From a virus, in the IMG/VR virus record IMGVR_UViG_3300036792_000545, positions 1 to 45,893 of that record: DNA of 45,893 nucleotides, one strand, 5' to 3'. Below are positions 6,008 through 13,394 of this stretch, piece by piece (within the stretch, counting starts at the first letter, position 1; every line of letters begins with the position of its first letter). Made by a program: the position numbers and the translations under genes. The notes under the pieces were generated by a model. That model made no database searches, had not been told where the DNA came from, and saw nothing but the letters and a program-made list of their open reading frames with translations.

Positions 6008-6439
6008 ATGAATAAGGAAAAGGAGTTGCCCCCATTGAGTGAGGAGGCAAAAAAAGACACGCGACGCTATTACATTCAGGCGTTTGCGGAACGTGAAACC
6101 CAGCTCGGCGACGCCCTGAGACAAAGCCTTATTGCCAGGCGAGCGTTTCACAATCTGAACGGATGTAACCAGTATTTCGAGCGCTGCGAAAACATTGTGT
6201 GCAATCCAGTTCCAACGCTTGCTTGTATCGACAAGTCGGGATCGGGAGCCATTCCCGGGGATCGCGTAAAAGTAGAGGAAATTGCCCAACTAAAGAGCGA
6301 GATCCAGCAGATGCGGGAATTGCTGGCGAAGTCTTCCGCTCTCCATAGAGCATCGCTCGGGGGGTATGTCATGTATAAGACAATCGAATCCTTCCTCGCG
6401 GATGGAAATCAACCCAAAGCGAACGAAAGTAAGGACTGA
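6008..6439 (+). CDS. Hypothetical protein, first gene of rightward early operon
   Basis: 143-residue mostly helical protein with a coiled-coil-like stretch (KVEEIAQLKSEIQQMRELL, near residue 90). No known domain and no clear HTH. GGAG lies 5 bases before the ATG. It is the first gene behind the operator array, the place usually held by cro, an antirepressor or an antiterminator; nothing in the sequence confirms one of these. Codons are less GC-rich than in the flanking operons. Confidence 0.65.
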   Translation: MNKEKELPPLSEEAKKDTRRYYIQAFAERETQLGDALRQSLIARRAFHNLNGCNQYFERCENIVCNPVPTLACIDKSGSGAIPGDRVKVEEIAQLKSEIQQMRELLAKSSALHRASLGGYVMYKTIESFLADGNQPKANESKD

Positions 6440-6579
6440 TTTTGTGCCCTCAACAAGTTCAAATCAACACGGAAATACGAATAGCCAAAATAACTGTTGC
6501 AATGTATTCTGATTCGGAATACAGTTCTCGCACTGAGAAAGCAGCACGAACCTTGCAAGTGAGAGATGGGGATCCAGAG

Positions 6580-6729
6580 ATGCGATGCGAAAAATGCAAT
6601 GGAGATGGAGACATCCCCGCACAGGAGCATTGGACGGCAAACGAGACTTGCCCGGATTGCAATGGGTCTGGGAATAGCGACTCGCCGCGCAAATACCCCG
6701 ACAACCGACCGAAGGTTTTCATCGACTAG
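6580..6729 (+). CDS. Small DnaJ-type zinc-finger protein
   Basis: 49-residue protein with two DnaJ-like cysteine repeats, CEKCNGDGD and CPDCNGSGN, which together would hold one zinc. No J-domain is present. The start is uncertain: ATG at 6580 is used because the conserved part begins there; ATG at 6502 or TTG at 6442 would add 26 or 46 residues, in sequence that looks poorly coding. It may act as a protein- or RNA-binding adaptor. The family is recognisable; the role is unknown. Confidence 0.55.
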   Translation: MRCEKCNGDGDIPAQEHWTANETCPDCNGSGNSDSPRKYPDNRPKVFID

Positions 6730-6793
6730 GCCACTTCTAAATCTATATCCACCAACCGCACAGCCGGGGCGCATCCAGCAGAAGGGGAACGCA

Positions 6794-7090
6794 ATGGACA
6801 ACAAGCTTCGCGATCTCGTAGACGCCATCATGCGGCAACCCGCAGTCGAACTTCAGCGCGACCGCATCGGCATACCGTCCGAACTCGCCGACGCGATGTG
6901 CGATGTGGCTTCGGTCACGGGCAAGATGTTCGACCTGTCAGGGATTCACGATGCGAGCTTCGGCGCAGTTCTGAGCGCGGAAGAGGTCGGGACTTATGCC
7001 GAGTTCGAGGCGATGAATTGCACGATCGCGGAGACGGAAGCTGGGGAAATTAGGGAATTTATGTCCTACCAAATGGAGCACTCATGCTAA
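6794..7090 (+). CDS. Hypothetical early protein
   Basis: 98-residue acidic helical protein (MDNKLRDLVDAIMRQ...). No recognised family. A good Shine-Dalgarno, AAGGGGAA, stands before the ATG. It overlaps the next gene by 7 bases. Function unknown. Confidence 0.65.
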   Translation: MDNKLRDLVDAIMRQPAVELQRDRIGIPSELADAMCDVASVTGKMFDLSGIHDASFGAVLSAEEVGTYAEFEAMNCTIAETEAGEIREFMSYQMEHSC

Positions 7091-7362
7091 TCAAGTTCAC
7101 GCATCGTAATGCAACCAATCTCGCGGTCCTGATCGTGGCCGTGTTCGCAGCCATCTTCGCAGGCCTCGCCATCTCCTCCGTCGTCATCATCGGCATTCTC
7201 GCGATGGCAGCCATGAAGGTGTTCTGGGTCGCGCTCGACAGCATCCGCGAGGTCAGGGATATCCACCATCGCAACTGCACTGACCGCGAGGCTGCGGAGG
7301 ATTACCTGTTGCGGCGGCGCGAGCATATCGCCGAGCACGCGCGGGAATTGGCAGGACGGTGA
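7084..7362 (+). CDS. Small membrane protein
   Basis: 92-residue protein. Residues about 13-50 form one or two hydrophobic segments (LAVLIVAVFAAIFAGLAI and VVIIGILAMAAMKVF). The C-terminal half is charged and helical and should lie in the cytoplasm. Early-operon inner-membrane proteins of phages may act in superinfection exclusion or membrane-stress functions, but there is no family match to support either. Confidence 0.6.
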   Translation: MLIKFTHRNATNLAVLIVAVFAAIFAGLAISSVVIIGILAMAAMKVFWVALDSIREVRDIHHRNCTDREAAEDYLLRRREHIAEHARELAGR

Positions 7363-7463
7363 TGAGCAATCCAAAGGTTTACGAAGTCGAGATGTTCATC
7401 GCGTGTGTGGTGCTGTACGCGGTTATCGAGGGAATCATCATGTTGGCGAGAGGGGTGAAGTGA
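7362..7463 (+). CDS. Very small membrane peptide
   Basis: 33-residue peptide MSNPKVYEVEMFIACVVLYA..., with one hydrophobic span (residues 11-28) and a basic end. It is linked to both neighbours by TGATG overlaps and follows another membrane protein, so translational coupling is likely. Function unknown. Confidence 0.5.
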   Translation: MSNPKVYEVEMFIACVVLYAVIEGIIMLARGVK

Positions 7464-7744
7464 TGGCGAAGTGGGAAGCGGTTTGTTCCAGTGAAGAAGA
7501 GGGAGATGTAGTCATAGATGGCTATCATCTATTGCAGGATGGCGATTATGTCGGATTCATCCCTGGCCATATCGCAATCGAGATCACCTGCAAGTTGAAC
7601 GCGTTCGATGAGATGCTGGCGGCGCTGAAGGAAATCCAGATGCTTGATGACTCTGGCCCAGCTGGACTCACCTGGGTTGAACTCGGGAAGGCTCGCAACA
7701 TTGCAAGCGAGGCAATCGCCAAAGCGGAGGCCGCCAATGTCTAA
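7463..7744 (+). CDS. Hypothetical early protein
   Basis: 93-residue protein with a beta-rich N-terminus (WEAVCSSEEEGDVVIDGYH) and a helical C-terminus (FDEMLAALKEIQML). No recognised family. The ATG overlaps the upstream TGA and the end overlaps the next gene by 8 bases. Function unknown. Confidence 0.6.
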   Translation: MAKWEAVCSSEEEGDVVIDGYHLLQDGDYVGFIPGHIAIEITCKLNAFDEMLAALKEIQMLDDSGPAGLTWVELGKARNIASEAIAKAEAANV

Positions 7745-8282
7745 CCTACCCGCTGGCGTCACCGACCGTGAGATCGACCGCGCGCAGCTTGCCGACGACG
7801 AGGTTGTTCCCTGCGCCTACTGCCATGCTTCCACTGATTACGAGAGCAAGGGAATCGTAGAGGTTTGCAACACGCTGGGGACGAAGTATTTCTGCAACAA
7901 TACCTGCCGCTCGAACATGGTATGGGACGAGACCTATACTACTTCGGGACGTGCGGACCTGCTGCGCACGGTCGCCGCGTTGCACTTACTGATGGAGTCG
8001 GATGTGCTCAGCAGGGCTCCTGCGATCACGATCTATGACGCGGACGAGGTAAGCGATGGGATGACTGAGTATAGCGTCTATCGCTTCTCCGAGTTCCGCA
8101 AGATGGCGCTCTCATTCCTTGACGTGCTCTCCCCTGATGGATGCGCGTGGGCAACCGAGGCGCAGGACATGGCCGGTGACTTCGGTGGCGAACTGAGTGC
8201 GAAGGCGGTCGCGAGCTTCACCAAGATGGCCAACGCAGTCGGCAAGACTGGGGAAGCGAAGGTACTCGATGTCACAGCATGA
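7737..8282 (+). CDS. Zinc-binding (MYM/FCS-like) protein
   Basis: 181-residue protein. The N-terminal region has CAYCH at residues 25-29, then VCN, FCNNTCRSN: a Cys pattern like small FCS/MYM zinc fingers. The rest is helical, without a known domain. A second protein of similar Cys style (FCSDKC) is encoded two genes downstream. Probably a protein- or nucleic-acid-binding accessory factor; function unknown. Confidence 0.6.
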   Translation: MSNLPAGVTDREIDRAQLADDEVVPCAYCHASTDYESKGIVEVCNTLGTKYFCNNTCRSNMVWDETYTTSGRADLLRTVAALHLLMESDVLSRAPAITIYDADEVSDGMTEYSVYRFSEFRKMALSFLDVLSPDGCAWATEAQDMAGDFGGELSAKAVASFTKMANAVGKTGEAKVLDVTA

Positions 8283-8925
8283 GGAAGTTCAGTTGCCGGC
8301 GTTGGATGATCGCAACATGCAGGATCTCTTGTTGGGAGACTCGCACCCTGCTTATGTTGAACGGTGCGTGCAGTTGCTAGATGCCCGCTCCCAGATCGCT
8401 GCGCTGACCGAGCAGGTGGAAACATTGACAGCCGAGAGCGTTCGCGCTCGGGAAGCTCGCCGAAACCACGCTGAGACCTTGCGCGGGATCGCAAAAATGG
8501 ACCCCGCAACGGATAGCGAGCGCATGAGGCAGTGGGCGCGGGATGGCCTTTCTGGATATGTCGCCACCTATGAGATGACCCTCCGCGAGTTTGAGCAGAG
8601 ATTTGAGAAGGCCGAGGCGCTGGTGAAGGCCAACGCCGCAGACGCATCATGGGCGCGAGCAAACCGCAGTAAGTTGGCCGATTGCGAAGATGCTTTGCGG
8701 AAGGCTGAGGCTGAACTCGACGCGCTGCGGGAGCGAGCCGAGGATGCGGAAGGGGCGGCGGACAGGGCACGCAAGGGCAGAGCCATTACCGAGTCCGAGA
8801 ATGCCAGGATGTGGGAGTTGCTGACGAATTCCGCCTACGCAATGAAGCACCCGAGCAAGACCGGGAGGTCGGTGACTCTCCAGCTTGCTGCCCTGATCGA
8901 ATCCTTCCTAGCGGGGCAATCATGA
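8269..8925 (+). CDS. Coiled-coil early protein, paralogue of 11629 product
   Basis: 218-residue protein dominated by heptad-like repeats: QIAALTEQVETLTAES near residue 40, then long charged helices to about residue 180 (RKAEAELDALRERAEDAE). The C-terminal piece, SENARMWELLTNSAYAMKH, resembles the 'MRELL' tails of Ea22-type phage proteins. The 11629-12339 product has the same QIAALTxQVExL block. Lambda-type early 'Ea' proteins are often like this and dispensable; the function is not known. Confidence 0.6.
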   Translation: MSQHEEVQLPALDDRNMQDLLLGDSHPAYVERCVQLLDARSQIAALTEQVETLTAESVRAREARRNHAETLRGIAKMDPATDSERMRQWARDGLSGYVATYEMTLREFEQRFEKAEALVKANAADASWARANRSKLADCEDALRKAEAELDALRERAEDAEGAADRARKGRAITESENARMWELLTNSAYAMKHPSKTGRSVTLQLAALIESFLAGQS

Positions 8926-9164
8926 GGACCTCCGGCTATGTATGCGCTTGCGGCATGCGCAAGGGCGAAGCGAATCGGTGGCTGCTGGGCGTGCGCACAC
9001 TGCACGCCTGGCAGGACAGCAACCCCAGCGTTCTCGATGCGCCTGTTGTCGCGCTACGCCCATGGGACCATGCAATGGCATTATCGCCCGGCGTTCTGCA
9101 CTTTTGCAGCGATAAATGCGCGCTCGCCTGGCAGGCGCGGGAATTGGAGAGGATGGGGAGATGA
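8922..9164 (+). CDS. Small Cys-rich zinc-binding protein
   Basis: 80-residue protein with YVCACG near the N-terminus and HFCSDKCALAW near the C-terminus: a two-part Cys site likely to hold one zinc. ATG overlaps the previous stop and its last bases overlap the exonuclease start (ATGA). It shares the FCxxxC style with the 7737 product. Function unknown. Confidence 0.6.
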   Translation: MRTSGYVCACGMRKGEANRWLLGVRTLHAWQDSNPSVLDAPVVALRPWDHAMALSPGVLHFCSDKCALAWQARELERMGR

Positions 9165-9994
9165 GCGAGCTAAACGGGTTCTACGAAAACATGCCCTACG
9201 AGGAGTACGCGAAGATCGACGCCCTGAATGGATCCTCCATCGTGCATATGCGTCGCTCTCCGCTGAAGTATCGGCACATGAAGGACAACCCGCAGCCGGA
9301 GACGCCTGCACTCAAGCTCGGCGTGATCGCGCACAGGATGATCCTCGAGCCCGCGCTCATGGGCGAGATCGCGATCTGGGGCGCGCGTGAAGAGGAGAAA
9401 GTTCGGCGTGGCAAGACTTGGGACGCATTCCAGGACGAGCACTACGGAAAAATGATCCTGACCGCAGACGAGTATGAGGCCGCACGCGGTGTCGCCTGCG
9501 CTGCGAGACTGTCTCCACTCATTGACCGCTACGTGAGTGCGCCGGGCCCAACGGAAGTATCGATCTTCTGGCGGCATCCATACACGAATCGCCGCATGAA
9601 GGCGCGGCTCGATAAGTGGATCCTCTCCATGAACACGGTCATGGATCTGAAGTCGACCCGTGACTGCACCAGTTACCGCTTCGGAGGTCAGTCTGCATCG
9701 CTGGGCTATCACATCAAGATGGCGATCCAGTTCGAGGGGGTGAAGGTTTTGACCGGACGTGAGCCTGAAATGCGACTAGCCGCGATCGAATCAAAGGCTC
9801 CCTACGAGTGCGCAGTCTATCGCGTAACCAAAGATGTGATCCTGCAAGGCCTCGAAGAGAAAGACAATCTCGTGGCCAAGCTGGATGAATGCGAAGCGTT
9901 GAACCAGTGGCCACCGGAGCAGGATTGCGAAACAGATTTGATCCTTCCTGCGTGGTCAATGTCGAGCCCGCTCGATGAGTTAGTCGAAGTCTAA
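9161..9994 (+). CDS. RecE/ExoVIII-like PD-(D/E)XK exonuclease
   Basis: 277-residue nuclease of the RecE C-terminal / DUF3799 type, which resects double-stranded DNA 5'->3' to start phage recombination. The fold's markers are in order: GVIAHRMILEP with His58, Glu132 in PTEVS, MKARLDKW with Asp151, the core MDLKST (Asp162-x-Lys164), then GGQSASLGYHIKMAIQF carrying the motif-IV Tyr183 and Gln190. The length fits a stand-alone nuclease domain. The next gene encodes an OB-fold-like protein usually found beside such nucleases; no Beta/RecT annealase was recognised. GTG/ATG overlap with the previous gene supports the start at 9161. Confidence 0.85.
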   Translation: MSELNGFYENMPYEEYAKIDALNGSSIVHMRRSPLKYRHMKDNPQPETPALKLGVIAHRMILEPALMGEIAIWGAREEEKVRRGKTWDAFQDEHYGKMILTADEYEAARGVACAARLSPLIDRYVSAPGPTEVSIFWRHPYTNRRMKARLDKWILSMNTVMDLKSTRDCTSYRFGGQSASLGYHIKMAIQFEGVKVLTGREPEMRLAAIESKAPYECAVYRVTKDVILQGLEEKDNLVAKLDECEALNQWPPEQDCETDLILPAWSMSSPLDELVEV

Positions 9995-10039
9995 CCCGAA
10001 CCTGCGGTCAAACCCGCCACCCCGAAAAGGATAACGATC

Positions 10040-10615
10040 ATGGCGCTGCCACATAGCTTCAGCGAGTTGTACCCAAACCGCTTCCTTCACGCCGACATAC
10101 TCAAAGGCAAGAAGGTGTGTCTAACCGTCAAAGACATCTTCATCGAGAACATGGAGGGAGAGAAGAAAAAGAAGGAGCCTAAGGTGGTCGTATCGTTCGT
10201 TGAGCGACCGCTTGAGTTGGTCTTTGCGAAAACGAATGGCCATTGCCTTAAGCGAATGTTCGGGAGTGACCCTCACTTGTGGGTAGGTAAGCGAGTCGTC
10301 CTATTCCCAAGCACGACTACATTCGGGGCTGAGATTGTCGAGTGCATCCGCATCTGGGGCTCTCCTGATATTGAAGCCGACTTCCCCATTAGCGTCCCGC
10401 AGGGGCGCAAGAAGCCTCTGGAAATGGTCATGCACAAGATTCGTCCAGGCGAGTTCGGATTCAAGGGATCGCCCAATGTCGCCCCCGCAATCACCGACCA
10501 GATCGCAGTCGCCGACGACCGTATGCGCGAGCTGGTCGGGGTGCCGGATGCGGAAGTGGACTATCCGGACACGAGCGACGATGGGCCGCGGGATTATGGA
10601 TTTGGAGGAGAGTGA
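10040..10615 (+). CDS. Probable OB-fold ssDNA-binding/recombination partner
   Basis: 191-residue protein. The first ~120 residues match a phage family seen beside RecE-like nucleases: LPHSFSELYPNRFLHA, then KVCLTVKDIF, KVVVSFVERPLELVFAKTN and WVGKRVVLFP, a beta-rich layout expected for an OB fold. It probably covers or anneals the single strand made by the exonuclease. The family resemblance is from memory of similar phage proteins; the biochemical role is an inference. A 45-base gap separates it from the nuclease gene, and AAAAGGA lies before the ATG. Confidence 0.6.
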   Translation: MALPHSFSELYPNRFLHADILKGKKVCLTVKDIFIENMEGEKKKKEPKVVVSFVERPLELVFAKTNGHCLKRMFGSDPHLWVGKRVVLFPSTTTFGAEIVECIRIWGSPDIEADFPISVPQGRKKPLEMVMHKIRPGEFGFKGSPNVAPAITDQIAVADDRMRELVGVPDAEVDYPDTSDDGPRDYGFGGE

Positions 10616-10616
10616 T

Positions 10617-10760
10617 ATGGACGCGAACGACAGTCCTGTTTTCTACAACAACCTATATGACGATCTCGTCAAGCAGACGCCAAAAGAGGTTTGGGATCAA
10701 TACCTCGAAAACGGTTACACGATGAGGGAAGCGATAAAAGAGGAGCGTAGTTATGCCTAA
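10617..10760 (+). CDS. Small acidic hypothetical protein
   Basis: 47-residue acidic protein (MDANDSPVFYNNLYDDLVKQ...). The ATG comes one base after the previous stop, with GGAGGAG close upstream, and the end overlaps the nuclease gene by 8 bases. No family recognised. Confidence 0.5.
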   Translation: MDANDSPVFYNNLYDDLVKQTPKEVWDQYLENGYTMREAIKEERSYA

Positions 10761-11100
10761 GCGCAAAGGTCCGGAAGCGCTCCCAAAGGAGCTGAGCGAG
10801 GGGGAGGAGGAGTTCGCTTGGCTGTGCAAACTCCACAGCCTCACCCCTGAGCGCGAGCATGTTTTCTGCCTCTATAGGAAGTGGCGCTTCGACTTCGCAT
10901 GGCCAGATAAGAAGATCGCGGTCGAGATCGAGGGCGGAACCATGTTTGGCAAGAGTCGCCACTCTCGTGGCCAGGGGTTCGCATCGGACTGCCGGAAATA
11001 CAACACGGCCGCACTCATGGGCTGGAGGGTGCTGCGCTTTACGACTGAGATGGTGAAGTCTGGATGCGCCATAGATAGCGTTATGGAGGTGATTTCCTGA
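10753..11100 (+). CDS. DUF559/VSR-like PD-(D/E)XK endonuclease
   Basis: 115-residue nuclease-like protein. The core is KWRFDFAWPDKKIAVEIEGG: Asp48, then Glu58-x-Glu60, followed by a conserved-type KYNTAALMGWRVLRFTTEMV helix-strand end, typical of DUF559/very-short-patch-repair-like folds. Phages often place a resolvase (RusA or similar) here, so it may trim or resolve recombination intermediates. The fold is likely; the substrate is unknown. The next ATG overlaps its stop (TGATG). Confidence 0.72.
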   Translation: MPKRKGPEALPKELSEGEEEFAWLCKLHSLTPEREHVFCLYRKWRFDFAWPDKKIAVEIEGGTMFGKSRHSRGQGFASDCRKYNTAALMGWRVLRFTTEMVKSGCAIDSVMEVIS

Positions 11101-11453
11101 TGACCAGAAACATCTTCTTCGACCTATGCGACGACGAACCCGCGCTCCCCATCGCACCTGTGCGCACCATCGCCATCACCGATGCGATCCGGCGCGAGGA
11201 TTCAGCCAAGCAGGCGGCGCGGCGAGTCAAGATCACCTGGCAGTTCAGGCCAACGCCGAAGATTCCGAAGCCGCCCACGCAGAAGAAGACGCACTGCCCG
11301 CATGGCCACCGATGGACGAAGGACAACATCTACATCGAATCCACCGGCGTCAAGCGGTGCCGCACATGCCGCCATGAGAGCCAGCGGGCGTCCATGCGCA
11401 AGCGGCGCGCGGCAGCGCAAGAGACAGCGCAGAAGAAAGCGAGGGAAGCATGA
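11100..11453 (+). CDS. HNH-like zinc-binding protein
   Basis: 117-residue basic protein. Its centre, CPHGHRWTKDNIYIESTG followed by KRCRTCRHES, is the treble-clef-like CPxGH...CxxC module found in many phage HNH-type or zinc-binding proteins. A full HNH catalytic set is not evident, so nuclease activity is doubtful. The C-terminus is a long basic/Ala helix that could bind nucleic acid. Overlaps both neighbours. Confidence 0.65.
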   Translation: MTRNIFFDLCDDEPALPIAPVRTIAITDAIRREDSAKQAARRVKITWQFRPTPKIPKPPTQKKTHCPHGHRWTKDNIYIESTGVKRCRTCRHESQRASMRKRRAAAQETAQKKAREA

Positions 11454-11632
11454 GTAATGTGAAGCTGGAGGTTGGGAAGATGGCCCCCAAACTCGATGAC
11501 GCAGGCCTGCAGATCCTTGCCTGCTCTGTCGCTATGCAGATGATGATGGAGGACGCGAGGCCACCAGCGCACGAAGGTAACACGCACAATGACGTTACGG
11601 GGTACTTCAACAGGAAGAGGAGATCGCGATGA
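11450..11632 (+). CDS. Small hypothetical protein
   Basis: 60-residue protein with a Met-rich helix (LACSVAMQMMMED) and a basic end (FNRKRRSR). The ATGA overlap with the upstream gene and the overlap with the next ATG mark it as translated. No family recognised. Confidence 0.5.
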   Translation: MSNVKLEVGKMAPKLDDAGLQILACSVAMQMMMEDARPPAHEGNTHNDVTGYFNRKRRSR

Positions 11633-12339
11633 GTAAGGAAAGGACGGGGATGAACGAACCGAAGGAAGTGGAGTTGCCGGAGTTTGACTACGACGATTGC
11701 TCCAAGGAGGACGCCGAGTATGGCGAATCGTTTGCCAAGATGGTGATCGGTAAAGGATATAACGGAGACATTCAGGATGCCATAGCGGTAACTCGCTCGG
11801 TCCTGCACCGATACAAAAGAGAACTCCGTGACGCCCTAACCCAGATCGCCGCGCTGACAGCGCAGGTTGAGGAGTTGAGTGCAGATAATGCACGCCTAAC
11901 TCAGGAATCAATCGATGAATTCAACTCCACGGAAGACCAGATGGGAGAGATGAAGCGGCGGTACGAAAAAGCCGAGGCCGAACTAACCGCTCTGACTGCG
12001 CAGGTGGAGGAGTACGAAGGCCATAGAAATCATTTTGGTGGCCTTCTAAAAACAGCGGAAGATAACAACTCCGTTCTCGCGGATAGGCTTGCGGAATCCC
12101 TGCACGCCACGATAACAGCCGAGGCCGAACTCGCAACGCTGCGGGAGGGGGAGACGGTCAGCTATCGGATTGATAGAACGATGGTCGGAGGAGTCGAGCA
12201 GAAGTGGGAATACCTGTCTGAATCAGGCGCTCGCGATATATACGACGAAGTGAAAGGTTGGCCAGACAACAAATCGCTTACTCTCTCTGAAGTCATCACC
12301 CGCGAGCGCATCCTGGACGCCGGGAAAGGGGAGGAATGA
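11629..12339 (+). CDS. Coiled-coil early protein, paralogue of 8269 product
   Basis: 236-residue protein. An acidic N-terminus precedes two related heptad blocks, QIAALTAQVEELSADNARL and ELTALTAQVEEYEGH, and a C-terminal globular part (SYRIDRTMVGGVEQKWEYL). It shares the QIAALTxQVExL block with the 8269 gene, so one probably arose from the other or both from a common module. Probably an accessory (Ea-like) protein; function unknown. Confidence 0.6.
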   Translation: MSKERTGMNEPKEVELPEFDYDDCSKEDAEYGESFAKMVIGKGYNGDIQDAIAVTRSVLHRYKRELRDALTQIAALTAQVEELSADNARLTQESIDEFNSTEDQMGEMKRRYEKAEAELTALTAQVEEYEGHRNHFGGLLKTAEDNNSVLADRLAESLHATITAEAELATLREGETVSYRIDRTMVGGVEQKWEYLSESGARDIYDEVKGWPDNKSLTLSEVITRERILDAGKGEE

Positions 12340-12500
12340 TGACAAAGTGGCGAGCAGATTTGGTAACTGGAAGTCTGCTCATGCTGAACAATCATTTGCA
12401 GGCGTTATCCAAGGATGGGTGGGAGTTTGTATCTTTCTGCCCATTCCTAGATACGAATAAGCCAGCGTGGACAGTCATCGCCAAGAAGGAGCAGCAATGA
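12339..12500 (+). CDS. DUF4177-like small protein
   Basis: 53-residue protein with the layout of DUF4177: LNNHLQALSKDGWEFVSF, then TVIAKK at the end. Such proteins are widespread and of unknown function. ATG at 12339 overlaps the previous TGA and its own stop overlaps the next ATG. Confidence 0.55.
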   Translation: MTKWRADLVTGSLLMLNNHLQALSKDGWEFVSFCPFLDTNKPAWTVIAKKEQQ

Positions 12501-12826
12501 ACCAAGCATATCGGGATGAGCTGAAGCGGTTAGAAGTAGAGGCAACACCGAGGCCATGGGAGCACACTGGGCGAGATGGGAATAACTGCCTAGACACTCC
12601 AAGGGGCTGCACTATGTGCGATGAGCAGTATTACCCGTGGACTCCAGACGCAAATGACTTCGCTTTCATCGCTGCTTCGCGCAACGCTGCGCCTGATCTC
12701 TTAGCTGAAAACGAGCGGATGCGGGAGTTGCTGAAGGACGCCCTTGAGGCCTATGACGACGATGAGGATTTCACCTATGCGTCTGCCTATGAGCGAATTC
12801 GGGAATTCCTCGCGGAGCATCCATGA
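12497..12826 (+). CDS. Ea22-like phage protein
   Basis: 109-residue protein typical of lambdoid Ea22-type sequences: ATPRPWEHTG, then NDFAFIAASRNAAPDLLAEN, ending in an ERMRELLKDALEAY helix. A CTMC motif lies between. These proteins are common in the early accessory regions of temperate phages and their role is unresolved. GGAG precedes the ATG. Confidence 0.65.
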   Translation: MNQAYRDELKRLEVEATPRPWEHTGRDGNNCLDTPRGCTMCDEQYYPWTPDANDFAFIAASRNAAPDLLAENERMRELLKDALEAYDDDEDFTYASAYERIREFLAEHP

Positions 12827-12975
12827 AGCGCACGACCCCAGCACGCAGGACAGTCGCCAAGGCGCGCAAGAAGGCGTCCGCAGATAGGGCCTCCGACCGG
12901 GATATGTTCCTGAAGGCGGTGCAGGAGTTGAGCGGGAAACCAGCAGTGGCGCAAGCCGGAAAGAAGGGGAAATGA
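12823..12975 (+). CDS. Small highly basic protein
   Basis: 50-residue peptide with a very basic N-terminus (KRTTPARRTVAKARKKAS) and basic tail (QAGKKGK). Charge suggests nucleic-acid binding. ATGA overlaps on both sides show it is part of the operon. No family recognised. Confidence 0.5.
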   Translation: MKRTTPARRTVAKARKKASADRASDRDMFLKAVQELSGKPAVAQAGKKGK

Positions 12976-13289
12976 ACAGAGTCCTTACGGTGGCGATGCG
13001 CGATGGAAGCGTGTGGGCTGTACCTGTGAGCGTCATCGCCGAAGAGCGCGCACGAGCCTACGCCTCAGAATTCGAAGGGGACTTGGAGCGGTCCCTCGCG
13101 GAGGATACTCTCCCGCTGTTCCGAGATTCTGAATACGAAATCAAGGATTGGGCCGTCAACAATATGAACTGGTCCGACGTAGCGCATGCGGCTTACCTGC
13201 TGCGCCCGCCCGCTCCACTGACGAACTCCGACAAGCAGTATGCCTGGAATAGCGGAGCGAAGGGGGTCGAGGTGATTAGCCTGTCGTGA
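12972..13289 (+). CDS. Hypothetical protein, last gene of early operon
   Basis: 105-residue protein starting MNRVLTVAMRDGSVWAVPVSVIAEERARAYA when read as two adjoining parts, a beta hairpin followed by a helix; it resembles small phage proteins of unknown function. Its last ~15 residues follow a PPAPLTNSD linker. It is the final plus-strand gene before the convergent lysis cassette. Confidence 0.6.
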   Translation: MNRVLTVAMRDGSVWAVPVSVIAEERARAYASEFEGDLERSLAEDTLPLFRDSEYEIKDWAVNNMNWSDVAHAAYLLRPPAPLTNSDKQYAWNSGAKGVEVISLS

Positions 13290-13300
13290 CTTTGAGATTG

Positions 13301-13374
13301 GGGAGTGGCGCCTTTGGATGCTGTCTCAGCCGGCATGTATCCCATCGGTTCCGGATTGCTCCGGGGCCACTCCC
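13301..13374. terminator. Structured convergent intergenic element
   Basis: GGGAGTGGC (13301-13309) pairs perfectly with GCCACTCCC (13366-13374). The 56-base interior holds a further hairpin, CCGGA/TCCGG, around 13351-13364. It sits between the convergent early operon and lysis cassette, so it may end transcription from both sides. No T-tract follows either arm, so a factor-dependent terminator or a small structured RNA is also possible. Confidence 0.4.
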
Positions 13375-13394
13375 GCACCGTCAATATCGAGCGA

